DNA of 56,750 nt from Anaerotalea alkaliphila. Its GTDB lineage: Bacteria > Bacillota > Clostridia > Lachnospirales > Vallitaleaceae. The notes under the pieces are model-generated. The model saw only the letters and a program-made list of their open reading frames with translations. It ran no database searches and was not told where the DNA came from. Made by a program: the position numbers and the translations under genes. The stretch covers positions 1-56,750 of the forward strand of contig NZ_JAAEEH010000020.1 of the NCBI RefSeq assembly GCF_010179735.1. Reading direction: 5' to 3'. This document shows positions 8,875-18,360 of this stretch, in pieces; the stretch's first letter is position 1; each line of letters begins with the position of its first letter.

Positions 8875-8906
8875 AGCCCATCCCTTGCCTGCGCAAGGGA
8901 CGGGCT
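8875..8906 (-). terminator. T-box-controlled terminator of the thrS leader
   Basis: Minus strand AGCCCGTCCCTTGCG pairs with the complementary arm ending in ATGGGCT and is followed by TTTTT (8871-8875). It lies directly after the T-box core. Confidence 0.9.
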
Positions 8907-9118
8907 CTACCCGCGGTTCCACCCTTATGGCTGTCGCCAGCCTCTTCCTTCGATTGTAACGTGATCAACGGGCTGCATTAAAGCCACTCCGAGCTGGTCT
9001 TCCAACCGGTTCCCAAGAGGAATCTTCCAGCCCCGCCCCGACCCTCCGGTCTGCGGCGGCGATTCCCTCTCTGGCTTGTTCCCCGGCGTACTGGGCTCAT
9101 CATCGTATTCGTCTTTCA

Positions 9119-9146
9119 ATTATATCATCCCGGAGACGTTTGTCAA
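9119..9146 (-). promoter_or_regulatory. Sigma-A promoter of thrS
   Basis: Perfect consensus TTGACA (9141-9146) and TATAAT (9119-9124) on the minus strand with a 16-bp spacer, immediately upstream of the T-box leader. Confidence 0.9.
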
Positions 9147-9174
9147 GGGGGAACCTGCTTGGCGCCCTCCCTCT

Positions 9175-9930
9175 TCAGTCCTTCAACTGCAGGACCACCG
9201 GACAGTGGTCGCTGCCCAGGACCTCCATGTGGATTTCCGCATCCAGCAGCCGGTCCCCCAAAGCCTCCGACACCAGGAAGTAGTCGATCCGCCACCCCGT
9301 GTTGTTGGCCCTTGCCTTGCCCATGTAGGACCACCAGGAATAGGCCCCCTCCCTGTCCGGATAGAAATGCCGGAAGGTGTCGATGAAGCCGGCGTCCAGG
9401 AGGTTGCCGACCTTCTCCCGCTCCTCGTCGGTGAAGCCGGCGTTCCTCCGGTTGGTGGAAGGGTTCTTTAGGTCGATCTCCTTGTGTGCCACGTTCAGGT
9501 CCCCGCAGACCACCACCGGCTTCACCCGCTCCAGTCCCTTCAGATAGGCCTTGAAGGCCTCCTCCCACTCCATCCGGTAGTCCAGGCGCTCCAGTCCCCG
9601 CTTGGAATTGGGGGTGTAGACGTTGACCAGGTGGAAGTCTTCCATCTCCAGGGTGATCACCCTGCCCTCCTGGTCGTGTTCTTCCAGGTCCAGTCCGTAG
9701 GACACGGAGAGGGGCTCCTTCTTGGTGAAGACTGCGGTGCCGGAATAGCCTTTCTTCACCGCGTAGTTCCAGTACTGGCTGTAGCCCGGCAGGTCCAGCT
9801 CCACCTGGCCCTCCACCACCTTGGTCTCCTGGAGGCAGAACAGGTCGGCGTCCGCCTCCTGGAAGTATTCCATGAAGCCCTTGTTCAGGCAGGCCCTGAT
9901 TCCGTTTACGTTCCATGATACGAGTTTCAT
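9175..9930 (-). CDS. xth: Exodeoxyribonuclease III (AP endonuclease)
   Basis: Cuts DNA at abasic sites and degrades 3' ends during base excision repair. The 251-residue protein has the complete family signature: SWNVNGIR (5-12), the metal ligand Glu35 in LQETK, Tyr105 in VYTPN, Asp144/Asn146 in GDLNVAH, and the catalytic GSDHCP at 239-244 with His242. Start ATG with AGGAG. It is the last gene of the fbp run, 28 bases after the MFS permease. The thrS promoter lies beyond its 3' end. Confidence 0.96.
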   Translation of the reverse strand: MKLVSWNVNGIRACLNKGFMEYFQEADADLFCLQETKVVEGQVELDLPGYSQYWNYAVKKGYSGTAVFTKKEPLSVSYGLDLEEHDQEGRVITLEMEDFHLVNVYTPNSKRGLERLDYRMEWEEAFKAYLKGLERVKPVVVCGDLNVAHKEIDLKNPSTNRRNAGFTDEEREKVGNLLDAGFIDTFRHFYPDREGAYSWWSYMGKARANNTGWRIDYFLVSEALGDRLLDAEIHMEVLGSDHCPVVLQLKD

Positions 9931-9958
9931 ATGTTCTCCTTTCGAGATGTCCTGTGTG

Positions 9959-11269
9959 CTAGTCCCTTTCCACCTCTCCCGCCTTGGTCTCCAGGAAAAA
10001 GGTGATGAACAGCGGGCAAAGCGCCAGCAGGAGGCCGGAAAGCAGGAAGACCGCCTGCAGGTTGTTGAAGCGCAGACCCAGGAGGGCGACCTCCCGCCCT
10101 TCCAGGAGCTTGGTGATCCAGGCGCCGGCCTGGACGGAGAGCAGGCTGAAAAGGCCGCCCACCGCCGCGTTCGTCCCCAGGTACAGGATCCTGCCCTGGC
10201 TTTTGGCGAAGAGGAACTGCAGGTTGAAGATGGAGATGCCGATGCCCCCCCAGACGAAACCGTTGGCCGTGAAGAGCAGGGGCGCCAGCACCGCCTGGTT
10301 GCCCGGATTCACGAATCCCCAGCCGAAGTGGACCAGGGCCAGCAGGCCCATGGAGAGCTTGGCGGCGAGGAACCAGGACTTCCTATCCGCCAGCCTGCCC
10401 CACATGTTGGTGACCGAGACCCTGGCCACCGTCCCCACCACGGTCAGGACCATCATGTAGGTGTAGGACAGGTCCAACCGGGTCACCATGTATACGGGGA
10501 TGAAGGGCGCCCCCACCTGGAGGCCCAGGTTCCAGAGGGCGAAGAGGACCATCATCCTGCGGAAGTTGGGGCTGGCCAGGGGGGTGGACACCACTTCCCG
10601 GAGGGTGTACTTCCGGACCGCATCCCCCCGGTCCACCTCCGAAACGTTCTTCAGGGAGTACAGGTTCAGGAGGCTCAGCACCCCCAGCACCCCTCCCACC
10701 ACCAGGAAACCGGCGGCGGGCCGGGGGCCGGCCTTGGCGTGGTCCAGTACGAATCCCAGGAGGATGGTCAGCACGGCGGAGACCAGCATGGCCAGCCGCT
10801 CCCTGCCCGCGAAGTATTGTCCCCGGATGGCCATGGGGGTCAGCCGGACCATCCAGTCGGAGACGGCGGGGGCCAGCAGGCCGTTCATGGCGTAGGCCCC
10901 CATGTACATGGCCATGAACACCGGCAGGCTGATGCCCAGGGGAAGCAGGGCCACCGGAAGCAGGTAGAGTCCCGCAATCAGGATCCGGTAGATGAGGGCG
11001 GTGCGGAAGATGGCCCTCTTCCGGTGGGCGCTCCCTTCATAGATAAGGGAGGAAAAGAGCTGAAAAAAAGCGGCTATGGCGGGGATCACCCCGATGAAGC
11101 CGTTGATCTGCTCCGATCCTCCCAACATGCTAACAAATCCGGCCAGGAAGGCCCCCGAGGTCAGGGACAGATGGGTGATGCCCGTGATCCCCTCCAATAC
11201 GAAGAAGCGCCGGCTCCTCTCCTCGGAGTCCTCCCCTGCGAATCTGTCTTTCCATGCAAAAAGCGACAT
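9959..11269 (-). CDS. Major facilitator superfamily permease
   Basis: A 436-residue membrane protein with about 12 hydrophobic segments. It has MFS-style basic loops such as GRLADRK at the start of the second half and [13 protein letters not shown] in the first. No substrate can be assigned. The ATG has AAGGAG upstream. It sits 16 bases after the lipid kinase and 28 bases before xth, so it is probably expressed with fbp, with no obvious functional link. Confidence 0.85.
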   Translation of the reverse strand: MSLFAWKDRFAGEDSEERSRRFFVLEGITGITHLSLTSGAFLAGFVSMLGGSEQINGFIGVIPAIAAFFQLFSSLIYEGSAHRKRAIFRTALIYRILIAGLYLLPVALLPLGISLPVFMAMYMGAYAMNGLLAPAVSDWMVRLTPMAIRGQYFAGRERLAMLVSAVLTILLGFVLDHAKAGPRPAAGFLVVGGVLGVLSLLNLYSLKNVSEVDRGDAVRKYTLREVVSTPLASPNFRRMMVLFALWNLGLQVGAPFIPVYMVTRLDLSYTYMMVLTVVGTVARVSVTNMWGRLADRKSWFLAAKLSMGLLALVHFGWGFVNPGNQAVLAPLLFTANGFVWGGIGISIFNLQFLFAKSQGRILYLGTNAAVGGLFSLLSVQAGAWITKLLEGREVALLGLRFNNLQAVFLLSGLLLALCPLFITFFLETKAGEVERD

Positions 11270-11285
11270 CTTGTTCTCCTTGTCT

Positions 11286-12209
11286 CTAGTACAGTATCTT
11301 CAGCCTGCCGGGCAACACACGGATCTCCAGGGGGAAGTCGGGGCCGGCCTCCCCGTCCACGTCGGACTGGCCGGTCCCCTCCGCCTCCTCCACCCAGCCT
11401 TCCAGGCAGGTCTTGCAATCGATGGTGATCCGTTCCGCCCGGAAATGCAGGATGTTCCGGTCGTTCAGGTGGTCCCCCATCAGGATCTTCGCGAACAGCA
11501 GGGGGATGTCCTGGATGGGGCAGGCCCGGACCCCTACGAAATCCAGTAGCCCGTCCTCCACGGAGGAGTCCGGACCGATGGCGTTGAAGCCTCCGGCGCT
11601 GCTACCGTTCAGGACAAGGAACAGGTACAGTTCCTCCTCCCGGCTCCAGTGTTCCGTGGTGATGGTGAAATCCAGCTTCTTGAACCTGGGCAGCTGCTGG
11701 ACCCCCTTCAGATAGTAGGCCAGCTTCCCCAGGGTGTTCTTCAGTTCCGGGTCCACGTACTGGGAAATGGTGGTGAGCAGTCCCCCGCTGCACACGTTGA
11801 TGAAGAACCGGTCGTTCACATGGCCCAGGTCGATGTCCTTGCTTTGCAGGGCCCCCAGGCGGTCCACCGCTTCGCTGATGTTGCTGGGGATCCCCAGATG
11901 GAAAGCGAAATCGTTGGCCGTGCCTGCGGGGATGATCCCCAGGGGGATGTCCCGGTAGGGCTCTCCAAGCCCCTGCATCCGGTTCACCACCGCATTGACG
12001 GTTCCGTCCCCGCCGGCCACCAGGACCGCCTTGCAGCCGCCCAGGTCCCTGCCTTCGAACACCCCGCCATAGGTCTCTTCCCTCCCCGTGCGGTACAGGC
12101 GGACTTCCAGACCCTTCTCCTGGAAAACCTCCGCCACATAGTCCAGCTTGGCGGGAAACACCTGGCTCCCCGCAGCTGGATTGTATACAAGCAAAACATA
12201 TCCTTTCAT
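11286..12209 (-). CDS. Diacylglycerol kinase-family lipid kinase
   Basis: A 307-residue soluble kinase of the DagK/YegS/sphingosine-kinase group, probably phosphorylating diacylglycerol or a related lipid at the membrane. The nucleotide-binding GGDGTVN motif is near residue 66, with NPAAGS near the N terminus and IPLGIIPAGTANDFA downstream, all family hallmarks. The second half is the beta-rich lipid-binding domain. I chose the ATG at 12209 because AGGGGGTG is correctly spaced; an in-frame GTG three codons upstream is less likely. The gap to fbp is 23 bases. Confidence 0.9.
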   Translation of the reverse strand: MKGYVLLVYNPAAGSQVFPAKLDYVAEVFQEKGLEVRLYRTGREETYGGVFEGRDLGGCKAVLVAGGDGTVNAVVNRMQGLGEPYRDIPLGIIPAGTANDFAFHLGIPSNISEAVDRLGALQSKDIDLGHVNDRFFINVCSGGLLTTISQYVDPELKNTLGKLAYYLKGVQQLPRFKKLDFTITTEHWSREEELYLFLVLNGSSAGGFNAIGPDSSVEDGLLDFVGVRACPIQDIPLLFAKILMGDHLNDRNILHFRAERITIDCKTCLEGWVEEAEGTGQSDVDGEAGPDFPLEIRVLPGRLKILY

Positions 12210-12232
12210 CCCTTGCACCCCCTGCCACTTTT

Positions 12233-14197
12233 CTATTTGATGAATCCCAGCTGGTAGGCTTTCAGCAGCTTCTTCAGGTCCTCCACGTCCTCCTGGAGCA
12301 TCTTCCCCACGTCCGTGTCCGCCACCCGGAGCCGTCCGGGGTAGTTCTCCAGGATGGACAGGGAGGAGACGATGTCCGTCCCGTTCTCGATGGAATCCTT
12401 GGCCGACTGGAAGGGCTCGTGGGCAGCGATCAGCATGCCGTGGGAATTGTAGATCAGGGTGTAGCCCGCAATCCCCGTGACCTTCTGGTAGGCCCTGGAG
12501 AGGCCTCCGTCGATGACGATCAGCCTGCCGTTGGCCTTCACCGGAGACTCCCCCTTGCGCACCTTCACCGGAACATGGCCGTTCACGATCCTGGCCCTGG
12601 GGTCCTCCAGACCGAACTCCCTGAGCACCTTTTTGCAGAACGCCTCATCCTCCATGAAGGTGTAGTAGGGGTTCTTCTCCTCCTTGTGGGCCTCCGGATC
12701 CTCGATGAAATACCGTTCGAAGGTGGTCATGGCCTTCTTCCCGAAGAGGGAGGAGTAGGGGCCGGTCCAAAGGTACCAGAAGATGTCCAGCTCCTGCTGC
12801 TCCCCGATCTCCCGCCTTCTGCCGTAGGCCTCCCGGGCCAGTTTCTCGAACTTGTCCAGTAGGGCCTTGCCCTTGTAGGACTTGGTGCCCAGCCGGACGC
12901 TGGCGAACTCCCCGTCCTCGTCCAAAGGGATGCAGCCGTGGTAGAGCAGGTTGTTGTTGAAGACCAGATAGCCGCTGCCGTGGGAGAAGAGGAAATCCAC
13001 ATGCTGCTGGAGCTTGTCGTTCCCCACGAAGGAGGACCGGAGCTTCTGCAGCACCTCCGCCTCCTCCGGGGTGAGGGCATGGGGGTCCGCCGGGTCCAGG
13101 GTGGGGAACACCCTGCAGTTCATGGGATAGGTTTTGCCCCCCACCTCCACCGTCCCGGCGGCATGGTCGATCTTGTCCAGCAGGAGCCGGTCGTCCATGC
13201 CCATCTCCGGGTTGCGCAGGATGAACTGCCCCTCCAGCTTGAACATCATGACGGAGATGGCCTTGTGCATCTGGGCGATCATCTTCGCCTCCTGCTCCAG
13301 CAGGGGTTCCTTGGACTTGGGCAGGAACTGGTCCTCCACCTCCGGATAGGTCTCCAGGGCGAACTTGGCCAGGGGGAGCAGGTTGATTCCGTAGTCCTCC
13401 TCCATGACGTCCAGGTTCCCGTACCGGGCGCTGATCCGGATGGCGTTGGCGATGCACAGGGTGGAGCCGGCGCAGGCCCCCATCCAGACCACGTCGTGGT
13501 TGCCCCACTGGATGTCCACGGAATGGTAGCCCATCAGCTTGTCCATGATGACGCTGGCCCCGGATCCCCGGTCGTAGATGTCCCCGATGATGTGGAGCCT
13601 GTCGATGGCCAGCCGCTGGACCAGTTCGCTGAGGGCCACGATGAAGGGCTGGGCCTGGCCGATCTCGATGATGGTCTTGATGATCTTGTCATAGTACTGG
13701 AACTTGTTGGGTTCGTTCTCCTGCTCATGGAGCAGCTCCTCCATGATGTATTCAAACCCCTTGGGGAGGGCCTTCCGCACCTTGGAGCGGGTGTACTTGG
13801 AGGAAACCTCCCTGCAGACCAGCACCAGCCGGTGAAGGGTCACCTCATAGTAGTCGTTCAGGTCCGGCTCCAGCACCAGCTGCCGCTCCAGCACCTCCTG
13901 GGGATAGTAGATGAGGGCCGCCAGGCCGTTCTTCTCCTTTTGGGAAACCGTGGACCCCATGATCTCGTCGATCTTCTTCCGGATGATCCCCGATCCGCTC
14001 TTCAGGATGTGCAGGAAGGGCTCCACCTCCCCATGGATGTCGGAAAGGAAATGCTCCGTCCCCTTGGGCAGGTTCAGGATCGCCTCCAGATTGATGATTT
14101 CCCGGCTGGCGTCCTGGATGTTGGGGAACTGTTTGGCCAACAGCTTCAGGTACTTCAACTCGGTGGGGTCCATGGTTTCCTTCAGTTCAGTCTTCAT
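12233..14197 (-). CDS. fbp: Fructose-1,6-bisphosphatase class III
   Basis: Gluconeogenic phosphatase giving fructose 6-phosphate. The 654 residues match the Bacillota class III family, which is unrelated to class I enzymes. It uses a metallophosphoesterase core: SDIHGE at 52-57, GDIYDRG near 208 and WGNHD near 236 supply the metal ligands. A GGAGAG site precedes the ATG and a strong promoter lies at 14260-14288. It is the first gene of a run with the lipid kinase, the MFS permease and xth. Confidence 0.96.
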   Translation of the reverse strand: MKTELKETMDPTELKYLKLLAKQFPNIQDASREIINLEAILNLPKGTEHFLSDIHGEVEPFLHILKSGSGIIRKKIDEIMGSTVSQKEKNGLAALIYYPQEVLERQLVLEPDLNDYYEVTLHRLVLVCREVSSKYTRSKVRKALPKGFEYIMEELLHEQENEPNKFQYYDKIIKTIIEIGQAQPFIVALSELVQRLAIDRLHIIGDIYDRGSGASVIMDKLMGYHSVDIQWGNHDVVWMGACAGSTLCIANAIRISARYGNLDVMEEDYGINLLPLAKFALETYPEVEDQFLPKSKEPLLEQEAKMIAQMHKAISVMMFKLEGQFILRNPEMGMDDRLLLDKIDHAAGTVEVGGKTYPMNCRVFPTLDPADPHALTPEEAEVLQKLRSSFVGNDKLQQHVDFLFSHGSGYLVFNNNLLYHGCIPLDEDGEFASVRLGTKSYKGKALLDKFEKLAREAYGRRREIGEQQELDIFWYLWTGPYSSLFGKKAMTTFERYFIEDPEAHKEEKNPYYTFMEDEAFCKKVLREFGLEDPRARIVNGHVPVKVRKGESPVKANGRLIVIDGGLSRAYQKVTGIAGYTLIYNSHGMLIAAHEPFQSAKDSIENGTDIVSSLSILENYPGRLRVADTDVGKMLQEDVEDLKKLLKAYQLGFIK

Positions 14198-14259
14198 GCG
14201 CGCTCTCCTCGTCTTCCTTCTCTACCTCGTCCGGCCTGCGGACCGTTGTCTGCCTGTCC

Positions 14260-14288
14260 ATTATAGCCTTTGGGGTTGTCTCATGCAA
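14260..14288 (-). promoter_or_regulatory. Sigma-A promoter of fbp
   Basis: TTGCAT (14283-14288), 17-bp spacer, TATAAT (14260-14265) on the minus strand. The -35 overlaps the stop codon region of yigZ. Confidence 0.8.
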
Positions 14289-14931
14289 GGACCACTTTCC
14301 CCTCCGTCTCCCATCCGTAGCCCTCCTTCAGCCGCTCCGCCTCCAGCTGTCCGCTGGTCAGCTGCACCATGTCCGAAAGGAAGCCTTCCGCCCTTGCGGC
14401 CCGCACGTGGAGGGTGTACGCCACCCGGTCGCTGTAGTCGGTGGCTTCCACATGGACCCCTTCCTGGTGGAAGGCGTATTCCATCTTGCCCGAAAGGCTG
14501 TAGTCCACCTCCAGCCGCAGGACCGCATACCATTCCCTGGTGCAGACCTTTGCAGATTCCAGCGCCTCCTTGACGGCGTCCGTATAGGCCCGGACCAGGC
14601 CTCCCGTCCCCAGCAGGGTGCCTCCGAAATAACGGGTCACCACCGCCAGCACGTTCTCCAACCCCTGTCCCCGGAGCACGTCCAGCATGGGAAGGCCCGC
14701 CGTCTGTGCCGGCTCCCCGTCGTCGCTGTACCGTTCCAGGCCCTGCCCGCCCGCCAGGCGGAAGGCATAACAGTTGTGCCTGGCCCCATGGTGCCGCTTC
14801 CTTGTCTCCTCCAGGATGGCCGCCGCCTCCTCTTCGGTCCCCACCGGCGCCAGCAAGCAGAGGAACCTGGACTTCTTCACCTCCACCTCCGCCTCCACCG
14901 GCCCCAGGATGGTCTTGTACGCTCTTTCCAT
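14281..14931 (-). CDS. yigZ: YigZ/IMPACT family protein
   Basis: A 216-residue member of the UPF0029/IMPACT family (YigZ in E. coli, YvyE in Bacillus). The N-terminal domain carries the signature KSRFLC, ARHNCYAFRL, DDGEPAQTAG and VVTRYFGGTLLGTGGLVRAY. The C-terminal domain is the ferredoxin-like UPF0029 extension. Eukaryotic IMPACT affects translation control; the bacterial role is not settled. The ATG follows AAGGAGGGG. It is 10 bases downstream of the PfkB-fold gene and shares its promoter. Confidence 0.93.
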   Translation of the reverse strand: MERAYKTILGPVEAEVEVKKSRFLCLLAPVGTEEEAAAILEETRKRHHGARHNCYAFRLAGGQGLERYSDDGEPAQTAGLPMLDVLRGQGLENVLAVVTRYFGGTLLGTGGLVRAYTDAVKEALESAKVCTREWYAVLRLEVDYSLSGKMEYAFHQEGVHVEATDYSDRVAYTLHVRAARAEGFLSDMVQLTSGQLEAERLKEGYGWETEGKVVLA

Positions 14932-14941
14932 GGTCCCCTCC

Positions 14942-15895
14942 TTAATGGTATCCCGCCTGGCTGTTGTAGATCTCCACTAGCTTCACCTTGTTCATCAGCA
15001 GGTCCACATCCTTCCTGGAGCAGACCTCGGGAAAACGGGCGGAATCCACGCTGTACTTGATGGCCATGATCAGCTTCAGCATCTTCTCGAACTCGTAGCC
15101 GCGCTTCACGGACACGGCCACCCCACCCACGATGGCGCTCTTCAGGCTGTTCAGGTCGTGGATGTCCTTCGCCTTGGCATACTCCGCCTTGCAGATCTTC
15201 TTCCTGGAGATCCCGTACAGCTCCACCTCGTCGTTGAATACGATGTAGTGGACCTTGTGCCGGACCAGCAGTCCGCGCAGGGCTTCCACCACCTCCAGGG
15301 GCCCCAGGTCGGCGCCGATGTCGATGGAGGCCAGGTTCTCCCTCCCCACCACCAGGGCATAGGGGGACTTCTCCAGCAGATGCTTGATTTCCGACCCCTC
15401 CACCGCACCGATGACCTTCTTGTGCTGGTTGGCCATCAGCATGATCTCCTCGATCATGCTGATGATGCTTTCGTTGGTGGAGTCCCCGTTCAGGACCATG
15501 ACATCGCATTCCTGGAAATGGTTCCGGAACTTGTGCTTGAAGTTCTTGAAGTCCGTGGGGGTGAAGCGCATGGTCTGGTCCACCAGCGTGGTCTCCTGGC
15601 CGGTCCTGGTGTCCTTCACGATGATGGCGGACCTGGTCTCCTGGTCCTTCCAGTTGAAGTCGGACTTGATGTTGTTCTTGTCCAGATAGCTCTTCACGAA
15701 CCGGCCGCTGATCCCGCCCGCGAACCCCAGCACATAGGGGTCCCCCTGCAGCAGCTTGATGATGTAGGCGGAATACACCGCGCAGTCCCCCACCGCCATC
15801 TGGTATTTGGTGATCAGGTTGTCCCCGTCCAGCTGGAGCCCGTCCACATAGGCGGTCTTGACCACCGTGGGGTTCAAAGTGATTGTCAATATCAT
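14942..15895 (-). CDS. PfkB-fold protein lacking kinase motifs (possible pseudokinase)
   Basis: The 317-residue protein follows the 1-phosphofructokinase/LacC fold: MILTITLNPTVVKTAYVDGL at the start, CDVMVLNGDSTNES where active enzymes have a GSLPPG-type motif, and a C-terminal helical end. Two defining motifs are gone. The substrate-site GGKGxN is replaced by AVGDC (34-38). The GAGD catalytic loop near 253-258 reads SAIVGG, with no aspartate. The frame is intact, and the RBS and promoter look normal, so this is not a decaying pseudogene. It may be a regulatory or sugar-phosphate-sensing protein. Similarity is judged by eye. Confidence 0.75.
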   Translation of the reverse strand: MILTITLNPTVVKTAYVDGLQLDGDNLITKYQMAVGDCAVYSAYIIKLLQGDPYVLGFAGGISGRFVKSYLDKNNIKSDFNWKDQETRSAIIVKDTRTGQETTLVDQTMRFTPTDFKNFKHKFRNHFQECDVMVLNGDSTNESIISMIEEIMLMANQHKKVIGAVEGSEIKHLLEKSPYALVVGRENLASIDIGADLGPLEVVEALRGLLVRHKVHYIVFNDEVELYGISRKKICKAEYAKAKDIHDLNSLKSAIVGGVAVSVKRGYEFEKMLKLIMAIKYSVDSARFPEVCSRKDVDLLMNKVKLVEIYNSQAGYH

Positions 15896-15936
15896 CCTTT
15901 TCCTCTTTCTTCCCGCATTCGTCTCTATTCCTAACC

Positions 15937-15965
15937 AGTGTAGCGGATTCGGCGGGATTTTTCAA
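15937..15965 (-). promoter_or_regulatory. Promoter of the PfkB-fold/yigZ pair
   Basis: TTGAAA (15960-15965), 17-bp spacer, TACACT (15937-15942) on the minus strand, about 40 bases before the start codon. Confidence 0.65.
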
Positions 15966-15983
15966 TATCCCCGGCGGGAATAC

Positions 15984-16053
15984 TTCCCCCCGGAGGGGGA
16001 AATCCGGGCCAGGACAGGACGAAACCGTGGCCACAGGGATGGTCCACGGTTTC
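15984..16053 (-). terminator. Two hairpins downstream of glnN, possible terminator region
   Basis: Minus strand GAAACCGTGG/CCACGGTTTC (16021-16053) is followed by TTCCCCC/GGGGGGAA (about 15984-16001). Both stems are strong but neither has a proper T-run, so termination is inferred from position at the end of the glutamine synthetase block. Confidence 0.45.
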
Positions 16054-16081
16054 TAGGCTTTTACTTATATGCTTCTACAGG

Positions 16082-18181
16082 TTAAACCCTGAATAGAAGG
16101 TCGATGTAGGATGGGATCGGCCAGTACTCTTCGGAGACCAGGCCTTCCAGCTCGTCGCAGGGCTTGCGCAGCTCTGTCATCGCGGCGTACACCTTGTCCT
16201 TGTAGGCCGCCGCTTTTTCTTCCATTTCTTCGATCTCCACCGTCTCTTCCAGAACCTGGAGCAGTCCGTTGAGTTTGGCTTGGGCCTGGGCCGTCAGGGA
16301 AGACACCTTGACCAGCAGGTCCTCCTGCACGGAGATGTCCGCAGCAGAAGAGGCCGCGCGGATGGTGTTGATGGAATCCGCCAAGGTCGTCGCATAATCC
16401 ATGCAGGCAGGGATGATTTCCTTCTTGGCCATTTCGATCATGGTCAGCGCCTCGATGTTGATGGTCTTGGCGTACTCTTCGAACATGATTTCCTGGCGGG
16501 CCATGATTTCGCCTTCGGTGAAGACCCCATGGGTCGTGAAGAGCTCCACGGATGCCGGCTCGTCGAAGTAGGTCAGGGCTTCCACGGTGGTCTTGATGTT
16601 GGGAAGTCCCCTTCTTGCGGCTTCCTCCACCCACTCGTCGGAGTATCCGTCCCCGTCGAAGACCACTCTGCTGTGGTTCTTGACCAGGCGTGTGATGATT
16701 TCCTTCAGCTTTCCGTTGAAGTCGTCCGCCTGCTCCAGCTCGTCGGCGATCCGCTTGAGCTGTTCCGCGACGATGGTATTGAGGACGATGTTGGCTCCGG
16801 AGATGGACTGGGAGGATCCCACCATCCTGAATTCGAACTTGTTGCCTGTGAAGGCGAAGGGGGAGGTCCTGTTCCTGTCGGTCACGTCCTTGACGAAATG
16901 GGGCAGGGTCTGCACGCCGATGTCCAGCACGCCGGGATCCTTGCAGGCCTTCAGCTCTCCGGCTTCAATCTGGTTCACGATGTCGGTCAGCTGCTCTCCC
17001 AGGAAGATGGAGATGATCGCCGGAGGCGCCTCATTGGCTCCCAGCCTGTGGTCGTTCCCCGCATTGGCGGCGCTCATCCTGAGGAGGGGCGCGTACTCGT
17101 CCACGGCGGCGATGATGGCAGCCAGGAAGGTCAGGAACTGGGTGTTCTCATGGGGCGTGTCCCCGGGGTTCAGGAGGTTCTGTCCCTTGTTGGTGGACAG
17201 GGACCAGTTGTTGTGCTTCCCGGATCCGTTCACCCCGGCGAAAGGCTTCTCATGCAGCAGGCATGCCAGGTCCAGGCGGTTGGCAACCCGGATCATCACG
17301 TCCATGACCAGCTGGTTGTGGTCCGTGGCGATGTTGGTTGTGGAGAAGATGGGCGCCATCTCATGCTGGGCGGGTGCCACCTCGTTGTGCTTGGTCTTGG
17401 ACAGGACACCCAATTTCCAGAGCTCTTCGTCGATCTGCTTCATGAACTCGTTGATACGTTCCTTGATGCTTCCGAAGTAGTGGTCTTCCATTTCCTGGCC
17501 CTTGGGAGGTCTGGCTCCGAAGAGGGTCCTTCCGGCGAAGATCAGGTCCTTCCTCTGCTGGAACAGCTTCTTGTCCACGATGAAGTATTCCTGCTCGGGT
17601 CCGACGGTGGTCAGCACCCGGGTGGTGTCCTCGTCGCCGAACAGGCGCAGCACACGCAGGGCCTGGACGTTGATGGCTTCCATGGAACGCAGGAGGGGAG
17701 TCTTCTTGTCCAGCGCTTCCCCTGTGTAGGAGCAGAAGGCGGTGGGGATGAACAGCGTCTCGTCCCGGATGAAGGCGGGGGAGGTGCAGTCCCAGGCGGT
17801 ATATCCCCTGGCTTCGAAGGTGGCCCTCAGCCCGCCGCTGGGGAAGGAGGATGCGTCCGGTTCCCCTTGGATCAGCTGCTTGCCGGAGAAGTCCATGATC
17901 ACCCGGCCGTCCGTGGTGGGCTCGATGAAGGAGTCGTGCTTCTCCGCAGTCTTGCCTGTCATGGGCTGGAACCAGTGGGTGTAGTGGGTGGCGCCTTTCT
18001 CGATGGCCCAGTCCTTCATGGCCGATGCCACCACGTCCGCCACTGCGGGCTGCAAGGGATAACCGAAGTCGATGGTCTTCTTCAATGCCTTGTAGGTGTC
18101 CTTGGGAAGCCTTTCCCTCATCACACTTTCATTGAATACGCTTGTACCGAAAATTTCTGTAACCTTCTTGTTGCCGTTCAT
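16082..18181 (-). CDS. glnN: Glutamine synthetase type III
   Basis: ATP-dependent amidation of glutamate. The 699 residues match the large GSIII family rather than the roughly 450-residue GSI. Family marks include [19 protein letters not shown] near the start, [31 protein letters not shown] and [18 protein letters not shown]. The start is the ATG after GGAGGACAAAGC; open sequence upstream is the leader. Its own promoter and an intrinsic terminator precede it, and the ANTAR regulator gene lies just upstream, so control by antitermination is predicted. A second, unrelated glutamine synthetase (glnA) is in the same block. Confidence 0.97.
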   Translation of the reverse strand: MNGNKKVTEIFGTSVFNESVMRERLPKDTYKALKKTIDFGYPLQPAVADVVASAMKDWAIEKGATHYTHWFQPMTGKTAEKHDSFIEPTTDGRVIMDFSGKQLIQGEPDASSFPSGGLRATFEARGYTAWDCTSPAFIRDETLFIPTAFCSYTGEALDKKTPLLRSMEAINVQALRVLRLFGDEDTTRVLTTVGPEQEYFIVDKKLFQQRKDLIFAGRTLFGARPPKGQEMEDHYFGSIKERINEFMKQIDEELWKLGVLSKTKHNEVAPAQHEMAPIFSTTNIATDHNQLVMDVMIRVANRLDLACLLHEKPFAGVNGSGKHNNWSLSTNKGQNLLNPGDTPHENTQFLTFLAAIIAAVDEYAPLLRMSAANAGNDHRLGANEAPPAIISIFLGEQLTDIVNQIEAGELKACKDPGVLDIGVQTLPHFVKDVTDRNRTSPFAFTGNKFEFRMVGSSQSISGANIVLNTIVAEQLKRIADELEQADDFNGKLKEIITRLVKNHSRVVFDGDGYSDEWVEEAARRGLPNIKTTVEALTYFDEPASVELFTTHGVFTEGEIMARQEIMFEEYAKTINIEALTMIEMAKKEIIPACMDYATTLADSINTIRAASSAADISVQEDLLVKVSSLTAQAQAKLNGLLQVLEETVEIEEMEEKAAAYKDKVYAAMTELRKPCDELEGLVSEEYWPIPSYIDLLFRV

Positions 18182-18241
18182 GCTTTGTCCTCCTTCAATC
18201 GTCAAGACAGTTCCGCAGGGCCCTGCGCTTCCATCAAAAAA

Positions 18242-18271
18242 GGCGCACTCGGGAGATGCCCTGAGAACGCC
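18242..18271 (-). terminator. Attenuator in the glnN leader
   Basis: Minus strand GGCG..CTCAGGG pairs with CCCGAG..CGCC around a 5-nt loop and is followed by six T (18236-18241). It lies between the glnN promoter and start codon. A second hairpin at 18270-18291 (CCAT..TGTT paired with AACAATGG) overlaps its 5' edge by two bases, so the two could compete. Confidence 0.8.
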
Positions 18272-18324
18272 ATTGTTCCAAAACAGTATGGTTGGTGCTT
18301 TATAGTTTTGTTCAACTAGTAAAA

Positions 18325-18353
18325 ATTCTATCACATGCCGTTCCATTTTGCAA
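18325..18353 (-). promoter_or_regulatory. Promoter of glnN
   Basis: TTGCAA (18348-18353), 17-bp spacer, TAGAAT (18325-18330) on the minus strand. It starts 8 bases after the stop codon of the ANTAR gene. A 5-bp stem with a 6-nt loop (18303-18318) forms at the predicted transcript start. Confidence 0.7.
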
Positions 18354-18360
18354 GTTTTTT

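Larger units (their letters stand above)
8748..9112 (-). promoter_or_regulatory. T-box leader of thrS
   Basis: This 427-base gap between thrS and xth is filled by a T-box leader of about 365 nt. The T-box core reads AAGGGTGGAACCGCGGGT on the minus strand (8909-8926). Its UGGA pairs with a tRNA 3' end carrying U73, as in Bacillus tRNA-Thr. The core is followed by a terminator at 8875-8906. A plausible specifier is ACC at 9008-9010 inside GGGAACCGG, a threonine codon followed by a purine. The stretch between the terminator and the start codon carries two extra hairpins listed separately. Confidence 0.9.

Noticed and set aside
14942-15895. Pseudogene
   Set aside because: The frame is uninterrupted, the length is normal and expression signals are good, so loss of motifs looks like a change of function rather than decay.
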